A DNA stretch of 64,000 nt from Anniella stebbinsi. Lineage: Eukaryota > Chordata > Lepidosauria > Squamata > Anniellidae. Made by a program: the position numbers and the translations under genes. Under the pieces are notes generated by a model, which ran no database searches, was not told the origin of the DNA, and worked only from the letters and a program-made list of their open reading frames with translations. The stretch is taken from contig JARDYH010000002.1 of assembly GCA_029215795.1 (NCBI GenBank), positions 271,506,310 to 271,570,309 on the forward strand, read 5' to 3'. This document shows, one piece after another, positions 11,275-54,050 of this stretch. Positions within the stretch are counted from its first letter, which is position 1. Each line of letters opens with the position of its first letter.

Positions 11275-11698
11275 AAGACAGAGATCCCCAAAAGACAGAT
11301 ACATGTGTGGGATTGCCAACCAGGCTTCTGTACCGTGGACGATGCTCAACAGGCACCAGGTTAGCAACAAGTGAAGGGATGTCTGTCTTATTGCATGAAT
11401 GTCTGTCTGTCGGAGTGCTTGCATCCCCAGTTGTTGGGAGTGGAGCTTGGGGATTGGTGTTGGTTCTAGGAAGAGAAGTGTTAGCAATACCCTGAATTTT
11501 GGAAGACAAAGTACCCTTTCTCCCCATTTGCCACCCTTGTGAGCACTTAAGTCTGCATTACATGGGCCAGAGAGAATAGTCCTATGCACACCTTTCCCTT
11601 TCCTCTGATCAATAATCCTTCTGTGTTTGAGGTATATACTTGTATTGGTATTCTGTCATAGGGTGCTGAGTTATACTATTTCTGATGTTCTGCCTTGA
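11275..11698. other. No recognisable feature
   Basis: Unassigned sequence; a long minus-strand frame (11,059-11,589) runs into the adjacent MITE and has no protein-like character. Confidence 0.45.
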
Positions 11699-11999
11699 GC
11701 CTTTATCACACATACCATTTTCCCCCGGATTGCTTCTGCGGGCTCCCCCTCCGATTCCTATGCGAATCTAGTGTTTTGAATCAAACGTGGTCGGTTTTGC
11801 TCCGATACCTCAGTTCAGCCTGTTGAACTTGCCTGAAACGGACTTTGCCCATTCAGGGTTAAATCGAAACAGAAACTAAAAACGGAGCACTCAGGGCGCG
11901 AGAACAGCGTGAGGGGGACGACGTCATGCAAGTCCCACGCTGAAGAAGTGGATCAAAGTTGTGTTGAGTGTGCTTAAAACCGCACGTGTGATAATGGCC
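11699..11999. mobile_element. Probable MITE with imperfect inverted ends
   Basis: Left end gcctttatcacacataccat and right end cgcacgtgtgataatggcc pair as inverted repeats (TATCACAC / GTGTGATA). CpG-rich interior. Confidence 0.5.
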
Positions 12000-13039
12000 T
12001 CGGTGATATGGGCAGGGCGGTTATCTCTATAGGGGAGGATGTTTTTATTTCCCCCCTTCCATTGAAATCAATGGGGGAATTTCTTGCATGAGGTGTGGTG
12101 CAAAATTCTGCGATCAACGGGGCATGGTCTGGAGGAGCATAGGATGTGGTCCTCCCCTATGTTACCCAGTATTGCCCACAACTCTGCCCAATTTTAGTTG
12201 TTCCAATTTTAGTTGTGTATCTGAGCAGGACCATTAGTATACTTGCCATGGGGGTGTCATTTCTAGCATTCTGCTGGCATAGCAGGGTTTCTGCCCAATC
12301 CTGAAACCACTCCGCCTGCAGATCCTAAGTATAGAATTGCTGTGTTGATTTTTGCTGCCTTTGATGGTTAAGTGATTGACAGTATTTACTTCTGTCTGTA
12401 TATAGGGAGGGCATTTCTTCTGGATTGAAAAGTTAAAGATAGGCAAAAGGCACAGATATAATGCTTACTGTAAAACCAATATGACTGATAGATTGCCCTT
12501 CTAGTAATCCAAAGACTCGTAACACAAATTCACAGCTCCATTGTTGCTGAAAAATACAGCTTAGCGGGCGTGAAACTCTCAGCACACCAGCTCCCTCTAC
12601 TGATCTTGCATTTGCGATTCCATAGAGACTTTCTTTCAAATGTCCTTGAACTAGTCAGGCTGTGTCTTTCTAAAGGTGTTGATGCAAAGAAAGCATTTTA
12701 AGTGTGCAGCATAGGGAGGAATCTTTTCATTGCGTGCATCATATAAAAGCAGAGGACATTGCCTGAGGATTCAGAGCAATCTTTCCCACCTCATGTACAA
12801 CAGATTTGCTAAGTGAGATAACTTTATACTGTATTCCAGATATGTTTTTTAAGCACAAGGAAATGATGAAAATAAACCCTTATCATTTTGGCCAAAATCC
12901 TGTGAACTGAGAGAATGAATCTGAAATATTGCTTTCATTTTAAGCTTTAATAGAGAATCTGGTTTCAGTTTTAACCCCTATTGTGCATTTTGGTTTATGT
13001 TTCACAAACACAAACTTCATGATTTTTATGATCATATAC
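12000..13039. other. No recognisable feature
   Basis: Nothing supported beyond AT-rich sequence; no gene, tandem repeat or element boundary. Confidence 0.45.
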
Positions 13040-13224
13040 TGGGTTGGATCCAGATTTAGGCATGGGCCACTGGGCTGGTAGAAAGATTTCTTCACCCGCA
13101 TCTCTCCATAGCATCCACTCTAGCCCCCATGTAACCTTGCTTATTGGAATGAGCTGGGGATGGGAGACTCCCCAAAATTGGGTAAAGGTGCCATTAATAG
13201 AAGGCAGATTCTGGATCTAACCCA
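13040..13224. mobile_element. Palindromic MITE
   Basis: Begins tgggttggatccagattt and ends agattctggatctaaccca, inverted termini about 185 bases apart. Confidence 0.65.
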
Positions 13225-14100
13225 ATGGATTCTAAGGAAGTGCATACCCCCCAATGGATTTAGCATAAGTCTTTAGTTAAGGTACTATAAAGATGGTCAG
13301 CTCCTGGGTATTTGGAAGTTGGGGGAGGGAACAGCTTATCCTGTCCATTTGCCCTTCTGTTAATGGTTTCTTGCTTATAATCATTCATCATGTGATCTAT
13401 ATGGAAATCTAATCCCTGCAATCCCAAAAAGACAAGATTTGAGTCTCATACCAAGCATTTAACACATTTAGTTCATGTAGTGTTTGTAAGATCGGAATTC
13501 ACAAATATTTATCCTTTAAAATGTTTCTATGTTACCTTTTTGCCAGGCTTCCACAGGGGCTGACAATAAGAGAAAATTAACATAAATGTATAACATATAG
13601 GATTTTCTTTAAAAAAAATAAGGCAGTGGTGATTGGTGAAGGCATTGCAGGGATAATAGTGTAACTGGCCTCTTCCTAGCCCTTAGATTTTACTACTGCT
13701 GCTCAAACTGCTGTTCTTTAAAGGTTCTTGGCTGTCACATGGGAAATACTGCTTGTCCCATCCCCCAAGTGTGCAATCTAAATATCCAGGAAAAGCCACC
13801 AACACATTCAAATAACAGCCCTCTTCACCAGTCGTGCCTCAATCCAGCAACTGACGTGGTCAGAGGCTAGGATTCATGGGCATAACATGCAGGAGTCAGA
13901 AAGAAAAATATCCCTCCTTTGATTTTTTTATAGGCAACTCCCAACCTTCATGTCCTATTGCCCACACTCAGTCCACAAATGATTGTCTATAAAGTATGCC
14001 TTTCTTCAAAGCTTTAAAAGAAAAACTCCTCCCTTGATCACACTTGCCCTATTATTGCAGCACCAGCTTTGAAGAACTCTCTCTTACATCACTGGATGAC
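13225..14100. other. No recognisable feature
   Basis: Unassigned intergenic sequence. Confidence 0.45.
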
Positions 14101-14109
14101 TGTTATATG

Positions 14110-14410
14110 TCCCACCATATAGGTCAGTCGGTACTCAAGAGGCCTTTAAAATAGCAGCATTCAGATTGTAGAACTCCGTCCTGAGTGAGAGGAGACTGAC
14201 TCCTTACTGCCTGCCTAAAGCAGTACAAGGGAACACTGTCCTGTTCCGTGAGGCTATTTATCTTTTAGGTTTAGCTGCTCTCTAATTTTAATGCTGCTCG
14301 TAAATATTATATGGCTTTGTTCCTTTGGTTTTAAGATTAAATGTTCTTATTGTACATTGCCCTGTGCGCCTACAAGGCAGTGTGATCTTATCAATCAAAT
14401 ATACATTTTA
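14110..14410 (+). mobile_element. Degraded LINE 3' end
   Basis: Contains a short stretch resembling the L2-like 3' coding end (agaactccgtcctgagtgag) and a 3' UTR-like tail (tgtacattgccctg...gtgatcttatcaatcaaata). Confidence 0.45.
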
Positions 14411-14489
14411 AGTTGTACATGTCTAAGGTATCTTAACTGAGAATGAGGCAAATACAAACATCATACATGCCAGCTTACTGAAGACCTAG

Positions 14490-14721
14490 GCTAGATCTAC
14501 ACTACTGCTTTATAGTGGTATTGAAGTGCGCTAATACCTTTGGGGGCACATTACACATTCCATATACTGCTTTCTACTATTATTTCCTGCTTTTTATTCC
14601 ATACTATCCAAAATACCCCAACAAATGTCATTGTGTGTCCTACGAGGTATGAATGCTTAAGAGGTATATAGTGTTACCATCATGGCATCATAATGATTTG
14701 TCACAAGGTATAGATCTGGCC
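14490..14721. mobile_element. Palindrome-ended MITE ('gatctacac' termini)
   Basis: Left end gctagatctacactactg, right end ggtatagatctggcc. Related in its ends to the element at 52,299-52,521. Confidence 0.6.
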
Positions 14722-14879
14722 CTTGATTGACTCCAGATTCCTGCCTAGTGACAATCTGAAGCAAACTGATTGGTGACGAAGATTGTTGAGATTACTCCAA
14801 CACACTCATAAGAGACAAAGAGTTATTGGTCAACAGTGCAAATGAATATGGTAGCAGCCAAAACACTTCCTTTCTATTA

Positions 14880-15843
14880 ATAAAGGACAGTGAACTGGAT
14901 AAGGGCTAATAAACTGAAACTCAATCCAGGCAAGACTGAGATGTGGTTCTTTTGCCCAGATGGAAGGCATTCAAACTGTTCTGGATTGGGTTACACTCCC
15001 CCTGAAGGAGGAAGTTTGTAGCTTGGGGGTTCTCCTAGAACCATCTCTGTCACTTGAGGCTCAGGTGGCCTCAGTGACATGGAGTGCCTTCTACCAATTT
15101 TGGTTGGTGCCCCAGCTATGCCACTATCTGGACAGGGATAACCTGGCTTCAGTTGTCTATGCTCTGGTAACCTCCAAGTTAGATTACTGCAATGCACTCT
15201 ATGTGGGTCTGCCTTTGAAGACAGTTCAGAAGCTGCAGCTTGTGCAAAATTCAACGGCCAGATTGATAACAGGGACCAGAAGGTTTGAACATATAAGACA
15301 AACTCTGGCCCACTTGCATTGGCTAGCTGTATGGTTCTGGGCCTGATTCAAGGTGCTGGTTCTAACCTATAAAACCTTACATGGCTCGGAACCACAATAC
15401 CTGACAGAACATCTTTCCTGACATGAACCTACCCATATACTACATTCAACATCTAAGGTTCTCCTCCGGGTGCCTACTCTGAGGAAGGCCTGGAAGATGG
15501 CAACAAGGGAGAGGGCCTTCTCTGTGGTGGCCCCCCAATTATGGAATGATCTCCCCGCTGAGGCCCACCTGGCGCCAACATTGCTCTTTTCGGCACCAGG
15601 TCAAGACTTTTCTCTTTTCCCAGGCATTTAGCAGTATGTGATGAGCTTCACCGATCCCAGATCTATTTTTAGATTTGGCTGACAGCTTAAAGTTGTTTAT
15701 AGTTGTTTTAGATATATGTTTTGTGTAAGCTGCATGTTTTTAAGGTTTTAAATTTTGCATATAATTTTTAATTGTTTTAATCTTATGTAAACTGCCCACA
15801 GAGCTTCAGCTATGGGGCACTATAGAAATATAATAAATAAATA
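14880..15843 (+). mobile_element. L2-like LINE, 3' third of ORF2 and 3' UTR
   Basis: Starts near the motif LNPGKTEM (14,922) and includes SKLDYCNALYVGLPLKTVQK and LVQNSTARLITGTRR, the conserved C-terminal segment of L2/CR1-type reverse transcriptase polyproteins. It then has 3' UTR and an AATAAATAAATAA end. Several stops and shifts; not active. Confidence 0.88.
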
Positions 15844-17947
15844 ACTAGTGGGATGGTAGGGTGGGTAGTTAATGCCAAAATCAAAATTACTTACTCATTT
15901 TCGTGCACACTTCTTCCTCACTTGCTACTGCTGCAGCCTCCTAAGTGAGACAACACTAACCACCCATTGCATCATTAAGCACAGATTAAGGCAGAGTAAC
16001 CCAGAGCATAACTATCTTCTGAAGCCTGGAGCTGTATTCCATAAATGAACTCCACATAACTTAATCCTTGAGACACCAGACAACCATTGGATTCTATGAA
16101 TGAAATTCAACAGAAAAAAAAGTCACACCGCAGATCAGTGTGGAGGATTCGCCCCAGTAATGGCAGAGGCTTTTATTTAAAGCCTGGTTTTGTTTTCTTT
16201 TTACATTTTTTATACAAAAAAAATAATACAGTAAGGCAATTTCTCACATATCCTCATTATAAGCCAAAACAGTTGTCATTCATACGTCTCACACGCAATA
16301 GCAATCATACAGGAGGTACGTTCCTAAAGCAACAGAGAAGACCGCAAGCACTCAAATCTCCTTGTGTAATCATGGATAGAGTAGTACTGTGGTGAAAAAT
16401 GGGTTTAGTACCATGGGTTTAAATCTCTCCCAGCCCCCACCATCAGGAATGATCTGATCATCAGCAAAACAGATTTCCCCCCCTCAACCCTGCCCCAGAA
16501 AGGAAGGTGCTAAAGTGAACTTTGACATGAAAAAGGAAGCGCTGCCTTGCTTCACTTATTTAAATGTGGCAGGGATTCACTGCCTTCATGAGTAATAAGC
16601 CAATAAATCAGTAGGAGCAGAACTGTAAACATACCAGCAACCAAGCTCCTACAGTCTCATGCTGCGTCATAGGAATCTAAAATATTCTCCAAGTCCAACT
16701 ATGGATTACCGTATTGTAAAAGCAATTTTAATGAATGAAGCAACAGTTCCAATTCAAACACACACACACAAAAATGTTTAAGGGAAGTGTTTCAGTGATA
16801 CATATTGGGTGCATTTATTTAACTCATTTCGTAGCCACCTTTCAAGACTATAGGGTGGCATAAACTGCAGTTCCGAATGGAAATTGCTTGTCTAAGAATA
16901 TACACCAGAAAATCTCTTAAAACAAAAATGGATTTCCTTATGGAACATCTCTTGGATGTTCATCGGCCATCTTATATGGTTTATGCTTCAGCAAAGTCTA
17001 ATCCATGCCTTTAAATTTCCATCCATCATCAAAATGTCCCAGTTCTCAAGTGTTCTAGCTCGCAAGACCTCTCTGCAGTTTGTAGTCTGTCCCATTGTGC
17101 AGTACTTGTTCTAAATTACAATAAAGGCATCCATTCTTGCTTAAATTTTGTTTTTGGAAGGGCTTACTATTGTGCAGCTAAAACCAGACAATAGCAAGCT
17201 AATAGTAGACCACCAGGGGACCATCCCATGCTCCCAAGCACAGTGTTCTTTGCTGCTCATGAAATTTGTATTGGGAGACAACACATTGTGTTTATACATT
17301 GTTTTGGTACATATGGAGAGGGAGAATTATGACTGGAATTATGTATTCTTAGGACTATTTTTACTCTACCAAGCAGCAGGCAAGTATAGGAACATACACT
17401 TGTCTGCTCTTATGTCTACCTATTCAGCAAACATAAGAGACTAAAAAATAGTTTCGGCCAGGCAACTAGGGCTCAGCTTTAAATTGCAGCTTATAAATAG
17501 CCATTTAAAAGTAACGTGAGGTGTATTACCTCTTGTGTGAAAATGGCCCTTGTACCACCCTCCCCCCACTATGAATTGTTCCAGTTCTAAACTCCGCAAG
17601 GCTAATGATAAAATATCCTGATCGAAGGTTAATTAATGTCTGTGCTTCTTCTAAGAGGATCACTGTCACAGACATCACTCTTGCAATACTCCTTCCAAAT
17701 TTAGGCATGCCATTTGGGCAATGCAATCCACCAGACAATTAAGCTGATGTATTTTACACTCGGAAGTAGCATGGACTATAAAAGCACTTGCATCAAAATA
17801 AGCCGAAGTGCTTCAGCTTCAGTTGAATTTCAAAGCATAACACTTTAACTAAAAGATGCATTTTAGCCCCATACACTATTTGCAGATACGTTTAAATTAA
17901 ATTAATTTCTTCTGTTTAGGAATCTGAGTCACCCTGGTACACACTGG

Positions 17948-18299
17948 CCTGGTTGAGACGTAATGCTAAACCAAAGGTTAATGTTAACATGCATGAGTGT
18001 AGGGTTTGTGATCTCCCCTTCCCTCCACCATGCCACAAGATCAGAAGCTTTCATTTGTTTTCAGTCCAGGCAAACTGTGTTTAGTCATAAACCATGGTTT
18101 ATGAAGCTGGCTTGTTTCTCTAAACTACAGTGAAGACTAACCAGTTTGTCTAGATTTGGATGGAACAAACAACTGCAGTTAATTGAAAATGGAAGCAAAA
18201 GCCTCCAATCTCCTCCTTATGGCTATGCCAGATGAGGGGGAGACCATGAGCCCCAAAGCTCATGCATGCTCGTAGTTTAGTCTTACATCTGAACACAGG
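17948..18299. mobile_element. Probable MITE with inverted ends
   Basis: Left cctggttgagacgtaatgct and right gtttagtcttacatctgaac pair as diverged inverted repeats. The interior holds aaaccatggttta-type palindromes also seen at 23,320 and 46,860. Confidence 0.55.
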
Positions 18300-18404
18300 A
18301 CACAGAAATAAATGGAACTTGCCACAAAATAGCTAGGCAAGAATTGCAGCCTTTATTGTCAAAGCACTGGCCTTTGTTATGTCAAACTGTTTAGAGAAAC
18401 TAGA

Positions 18405-18525
18405 GCAACCTACTGCCCTCCAGGCATTTCAGACTATAATTCCCATATTTCCTGCTCATTTGCCACACTGACTGCGGCTTATGTGACTTGCAGGCCAAAA
18501 ATCTGGAGTGCACTTGGCTGCCTTC
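18405..18525. repeat. Palindromic short repeat (same family as 95-215)
   Basis: Opens caacctactgccctccaggc and closes gcacttggctgccttccc; diverged copy. Confidence 0.5.
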
Positions 18526-19379
18526 CCCTAAACTAGAGTAATTCTCATATCTATAGTAGCTGGTTTCTCCAAGATAGGAACCAGACAATCTCTAATCTCC
18601 AGTTAAAGGCTTTCATACTGCAGCATCTCTTTGAAAGGCTGCGAAAGACTCCTTATCTGAAACTCCAGAGAATTGTTTCCAGTAGGTGTAGAGACAATAC
18701 TGAGCTAGATGGACCAACAATCTGACTTGGTAAAGGATAGCCTCATACATTCATTATTGGGGTTAGCTGCACTTTATTCTGGATTGTTTCTCCAGTTACA
18801 GCTTCATTCCCAGGATGAGCCTGCAAGCTTTCTCATGCTTGTTGCTCACAACTGCAGAGCATATCCATTAGTAAGTCAGTTTGTGAGTAGATGCCATGGT
18901 CTGATGTTCCATGTAGCACATATGTCCCACATTTCAGCTCGGCCCCTTATTATTGTGCTGATATTTGTGTACTACAAAAATGTGCATAACATAGAACAAA
19001 AGAGGATGATGAGGAATGTTGACGGAGGAGACATAAATCCAAAACAAAATGCAACAAAGCGCTATTGTGCAAAACCAACTTTTGTTAAAAAAATAAAAAA
19101 CTAATCCTGTGAACTGAATGTATATTCTATAGGAAACTAAAGAGCAGACCATTCTGAAAGAGCCCTCACTGCAATGAATCTAAAATATATCTATTCCCTA
19201 CAGGGTTGGGGTCTGAAGAAAAACAAAACAGTTCTGAAAGTGTTTAGCAGTCAATTGCACATGGTGCTGTCTGAATTCCCTGCCCCTGCGATGTCACTTT
19301 CAAACCACCCCTTCTCTAGTATCCATAGTGGTTTTGCTTTGTTTTTCTTTTTTAAAGGCAATATTTTCTCATTTGATTA

Positions 19380-19440
19380 ATATTTATTTAAAACATTTCT
19401 TGGCCGCCTTTCAGGGCAGAAGCCCTCTTTAATCAATTTG
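19380..19440 (-). mobile_element. LINE 3' tail, minus orientation
   Basis: Matches the reverse complement of 62,350-62,430 (cctttcagggcagaagccct, aaacatttctt, atttattta). Confidence 0.65.
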
Positions 19441-21172
19441 GGACAAAAGAACAGGTCAGTTTATGAACAGTCATGCAGTGCTTTTAAAAATAAAAATGGT
19501 GAGCAGCCTGCTTGAAGCACAGTGTTTGATTCATTGATATGTGTACCTGTAATTTCAAATGAAAAGGAGGGAGCATTCACCTCGTAGTTGAGGTCCGTGC
19601 TGTGAGTTGACTGAATTCTCTTTTTATATTATGTCTGGTAATTATTCAAGTGTGAACATGCAGCATTAAATGATTGTGAATGTTCTTTGCTTTCGAGTTA
19701 GCATAACATCTACACATTTTACTAAATAAAAATATGCAGCTTGTAGCAATTTTGGAAAGCAAGCCTCTATTTGACAGTAGCACCAAGGATTTTATGATCA
19801 ATGGGTTCATCTGGATCACAAGCACTTACCTACTTTGTCAGTGATCCAGTGCAACAGCCAGCTACTTCTGTTCTGAAATACTGATTTGATTATCGCTGAG
19901 ACATATTTGTGCGGTGGACTTCCAGTCATCCATCTTAATTCAGATACAACTCTGAAAGGGTTGTATTTGACTGCAGTGGCTACAAAATCATCCAAGAAAT
20001 GCCAAGCTCTTATTGGAGACTTATGTACAAAATAATAAAAATCTTGAAGCAGGAGACTTAAGTGGCTAGAATATAGGAGGGAGCTATAATTGTCTCCTTA
20101 ACATCCTGTGTGAATTCAGCTCTAGGTAGCTAAAAGGCTAGTTAGTAACAGAGATAGCACACATCCAGGGTTCACAACATCCCAATATACTCAAAAACAA
20201 AAGGCTTTCAAAAGATTTAGTATTATAAATATATCATCTTTGTCACAAAACACTTCAGTTGGAAAACAAAGTTTAGCATTTTGATAAGGAAAGTGTGCAT
20301 TGTCACATCATACAAATCGTTTTACACAAATTCAAATTCCCAGCCTAAGGCACAATGTTATGTTTAAGCCAATGATGTTCTTGCCTCCATGGATTCATAG
20401 GGTAACTACTAATTACAAAACAATAAAGGTGCCAGTAATTTTGAAAAGGACAGAACTGAATCACAATGTGGTTAAAAGATGAATCACACTTGGAAGGTCA
20501 TTTTTTTTCAAGCTGTTCTCATGCAGGTGACAAAAGGACAGTACTGTAGTACTGCTCAAGCCACCTATATGTGCACAACTACTGGCTCATTTCTTAGGAT
20601 TAGCAGCCAGGTTCATCTGCAAGGCATAACAACAAAGGAGGATAATCTGTGCCTGAGTATTCGTGGCGCTGAAAAAGACATCCAAGAATAGACAGTTTGA
20701 ACATAAGAGGCCCATAAGCAGAACCCATAATACTTGTGTTCATTGAGGGGTTTTGCCACTGAAGTCAATCAGATGCAGCTTGCAGCCCCCGTCCACAGTT
20801 TTATAGCAGTGGTGGGCAGTCTAAAATCAAGGAATTGAAGTAGTAGCGATGTATAGTATCTTACCCTCCAAGCAAATAAAGCCCTTGTCAGATGATGTCA
20901 TATCCACTCTACCACCAGTAGACATGGAAGTAGTGTCTCTACAGAAGTTATTTTTGGCCATGACAACTCACAGACATTAGAAATCCATATAATCTCTCTA
21001 TTAAAAAACTGAAATGAATATATTAGCAGAGGTATTTGTCCGTAGATGAAGAACTGGTTGGCACTGGAGACAAAAGTTGTAGTGGAGTGCTAGTGTAAAC
21101 TATCAGTGTTAATCAAGGCAACATGGAAGGGAAATTTAATTTGCAAATAGAAGAGAAAAGGGAAGGTCTGTA

Positions 21173-50419
<29,247 letters not shown>

Positions 50420-52298
50420 AGTTTTATTATCCTCACTTTGACACAAGCCTAAGAGAGAAATGAAGTAAAACGTTAAAAAGGGTACTGGAATGTTTTTTTT
50501 AACCAATTAAAGGCATGAAAAACAATACATAGGCTATGGAACCAAACAAGTGATATATATGCACATAACAGAACCATGCATTATGTGAAAACACTGCTTG
50601 TGCAGCAAATTCCTTTACACATTATGGCCAGGAAAAGTAACCTTATGACGTAGCAAACATTAATGAATGCCATTTCCCCTGCAGAATGTTCATTCTATGA
50701 AATGGCAGTACCATATGAAGACGCTTGGGAATATCAACATTTTCCAAGAGCTATCTGCCAACAAGTTACACTGGCAGTACTTGCACTTCTTCCTTCTGTA
50801 AATGAGGAGAGCATGAAGATGCATTTTAGAGTACTCTGGCATTTTAATCTTAGCAATACTAAAGCAGAAAGGATTTACTTACTGCAGATAATCCTCACTA
50901 CTTCCTAAAAACAAAATTTCTCAAGGTGTAGTTCAGGATGAAATCCCTGCCATGTCCTCGAGCTTTGGCTAATTACATTTCCTGAACATGTGTTTACTTG
51001 TTTTTGCAGATGTGCTCTTTTTCTAACATATTTCTAACATTTGGTGTGGAGATGCTCAGTGAACAAGTGTGACTGTCCTCAAGGACTGATTAATGATTTC
51101 TGCAGGATGACACAGCTCCAAACTAGATGTTACTGGAGATGTATTGTAGCTGCAGAAAATGGCTCTATATCTCCTCCTACTTTTGTAGTAAAACAAAACA
51201 TGCTAATCAGCTCAAAGTTTCATCACCCCTACAATCGGTGGTCAAAGTGGTACATGTGGGAAAATTCAATGTGATATCACATATTATACTCTACTGCATA
51301 TTAACACTGGAGAGAGAAGACACTGTTTTCAGTGGAAGGAGTATACTTCCAGTAAGGTTTAATTCCAGCAACAGTTCTGAGATTGCCTTCTGTCAAACAC
51401 ACCTTTTCTCTTTTGATAAAAGAAGAATCCTGTGACCCTCCCCCAAAAGACTAAGATTTCATGACCAAAGTTTATGCTATTATTAAGTTCATTAGTCTAA
51501 GGTACCACAAAAGACTCTGTTGTGTATATGGTGATACAACCATATACACAACAGTATGCTGACTGGATATGGTGATAGGCTCATGTCCAGCATATTTTGA
51601 GGATGCCTGGTTGGGGAAGGCTCCTGTACACACTATATAACAGACTTTGCCTGGTAAAACTAAGTGATTTAAAGTATGATTCAAATCTCCAGGAAATGCT
51701 TCCTAGCTTAACCTCACACAAATAATCATTTGTTGTGTTTCATAGCTTTTGTTGTGCTTCCTTAAAATGGGGAAAATGATGCCATCCACTCCTTCAGGTT
51801 AATAGCAAGATTTAACAATCCACTGGAGGCTAACTAGTCTCCAAAGTAACACCTTGCAAGATTTTTTCAGACATCCTATTAAAATGAAAATATCTCTAGT
51901 AATTGACGACTACAGAATTCTGCACTGGAATCTTTCTGTTTGCCAGGCATATTTTCATAGCAGCCTATTTCCTTTAACAATTTTGTTATCCAATACAAGA
52001 AAACTCTAGCATTTTTACAACATCAGAAAGATATCTCTAGAATTCTTTGCCACGAGAGACGTTCTGAGACTTCAGTCAGATGTCAAGCTTTTAACTTCAC
52101 TTTATTTCAATAGTCACCAATTGTGGTTTTAAAACTCAATTTGGAATCAATGTGATCACTCAACTAAACCTGTAATTAGAGACTAACCTAGGAACTACTG
52201 CTGTTCTTTTCTTCTCACTCTAGTCTCTCCATGTACATGTTCTTTGGGATACATACAATAGTATAGAAACGGCAAGTCAATGCTAGGAAAAAGATATG

Positions 52299-52521
52299 GG
52301 CCAGATCTACACCAAGCAGGATACAGTTGTATGAAAGCGGTATATAAAAGGCAGGAGCTACACCAAGCAGGATATAGCGGTGTATGGTTTGTGTCAATGG
52401 GCCCCAACAGTTGTCAGTGCACTTCAATACCACTGGAAAGCAGTAGTGCGGCTCCTGCCTTTTATATACCGCTTTCATACCACTTTCATATAGCTATATC
52501 CTGCTTGGTGTAGATCTGGCC
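52299..52521. mobile_element. Palindromic MITE in P4HA1 intron 1
   Basis: Ends GGCCAGATCTACACCAAGCA and GCTTGGTGTAGATCTGGCC; inner arms (ctatatcctgcttgg; aaaggcaggagc) are also inverted. Confidence 0.85.
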
Positions 52522-53944
52522 ATGGTTAGTTCCGCCAATTAATCTTGGAGATACAATCTTGGAGATACAATCAGAATGTCTCTTAATTATGATGTATGCC
52601 AAAGTCTGGAGCTTTGGGGCCAGACTGCTTCTCATCAATTACCTTGATATCCCCATCCAACTGCCCTTGGTGACCTCCTAGGCCTAACTTCCTTTTTATG
52701 AGTCACAGTTGCTCATCCACATCCCTCTACCTGGGCCCTTACTTTTTCACTTAGGCAATCGGTTTCCTTGCTGGTTTGACCCTGTTTTCTTTTTGGCAAC
52801 AGCACCCAGGTTCCTATTGCCCAGCCTTAATGTAACCCTTCCAAGCAGAAGCAGGTACATCAAGGCAATGTTAGGAGGCCAAATCCAACTGCTCCAGCCA
52901 TAGAATAGTAGCTGGCAGGTCAATACTGGCAAGACAATCGAAGCCTCTGAGCATATGTTTTACTTAGCCTGTAAGTTTACTTACTCAAATAGTTTGATAG
53001 TCACACACAATATGGTCTTTCAAAGTAAGGTAGCATAACTATCAGCAAACTGGATGTTTGTTTATAACCAAGAATTTGAGAGCACAGCATTTCACAAAAC
53101 TGGGACTCATGTAAATCTCAATCACATTAAAAACAAAAACAAAGAACACAGTCAAGTGAATTCACCTTTTAAACATGTAAACAAATGTATTAAAGTATTT
53201 GTGGAAGAGATAGTACAGATTGGTATTTGTCAGCCTGCAGAACATTAGGTCAATACTACTTCCTGGCAGCGCTTTGTATTTAGAAAAAAATGGCCTCAGG
53301 CATATTGAAGTTTGAAGCTGAAGTTGCTCTATTAATCTAGCTTTTAGAGATGTATTATTTTAAGGAACTTGAGGGCATAGAAAACTTCCCCTTAAAAATA
53401 AGGAAACATTCATGTATTTGCAATCCTGAGCAATCAGTCCTAAGGTTAGTTAGGTTCAGATAAAAAATCCATCTGCTTTTATGTCACACATATAGAAAGG
53501 AAGCTAATGTTTGTAAAAAAAACACACACCAAACAAACAGCACAAACATAATAAAATATTTGATTAGAAGGCAGCTGGTATCAGTTGGCCCTGAGGGGAA
53601 AGGAGAGTCTAGCTGAAGCAAGCTCTGAAGTCTTCCCTGCCCGGTTCCCTTGATCTCCTGTTCTTTCCCATAGGGATACTTGGTGATAGACAACTGGGAG
53701 CTAGGCAGCCCCTCTGGAGCAAGATCTGGTGTCTTCTTTGCTTGTCTCATTTTCCTTTTCCTTCTTACAGGGCAGATGTTGGGGGGAAGAGACACCGTCC
53801 ATTTGGTCTTTGCTTGCCTCTTTCTTTGCCTACCTCTCTCTATATTCCAAGATAGCTTCAAAGTTACATCACTTTCAAGAGTTTCTCTTTTAGACATGGA
53901 GGGGTATACAAATATTGTAAATAAATAAATAAATGTGGGACAGA

Positions 53945-54050
53945 AAGTAGATGACAGTGTAATCCTATCCATGTCTACTCAGAAGTAAGCCCCACTGAGT
54001 TCAATGAGGCTTGTTTCTGGGTAAATGTGTAAGGATTGCAGCCCCAGTAT
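53945..54050. repeat. Short palindromic interspersed repeat
   Basis: gtaatcctatccatgtctac, tcagaagtaagccccactga, then gggtaaatgtgtaaggattg: a near-complete copy of the squamate-type short repeat. Lies directly after an AAATAAATAAAT LINE-type tail (53,917-53,935). Confidence 0.6.

Larger units (their letters stand above)
16160..21172 (-). other. P4HA1: Probable 3' UTR and downstream flank of P4HA1 (end not resolved)
   Basis: No coding sequence is seen below the stop. Candidate minus-strand AATAAA signals are at 19,383-19,388 (inside a LINE tail) and 16,172-16,177 (outside a recognised repeat). I cannot tell which, if either, is used; the human 3' UTR is about 1 kb as I recall. The stretch also holds a MITE (17,948-18,299), a palindromic repeat (18,405-18,525) and a LINE tail (19,380-19,440). 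Confidence 0.35.

Noticed and set aside
11059..11589. 176-codon minus-strand frame
   Set aside because: It spans the boundary of the CpG-rich element into unrelated sequence and matches nothing known.
1..21172. A PLA2G12B- or OIT3-like neighbour expected beside P4HA1 from vertebrate gene order
   Set aside because: I searched the frames for the phospholipase Ca-binding and Cys-rich motifs and found none; those genes, if present, lie beyond the left edge.
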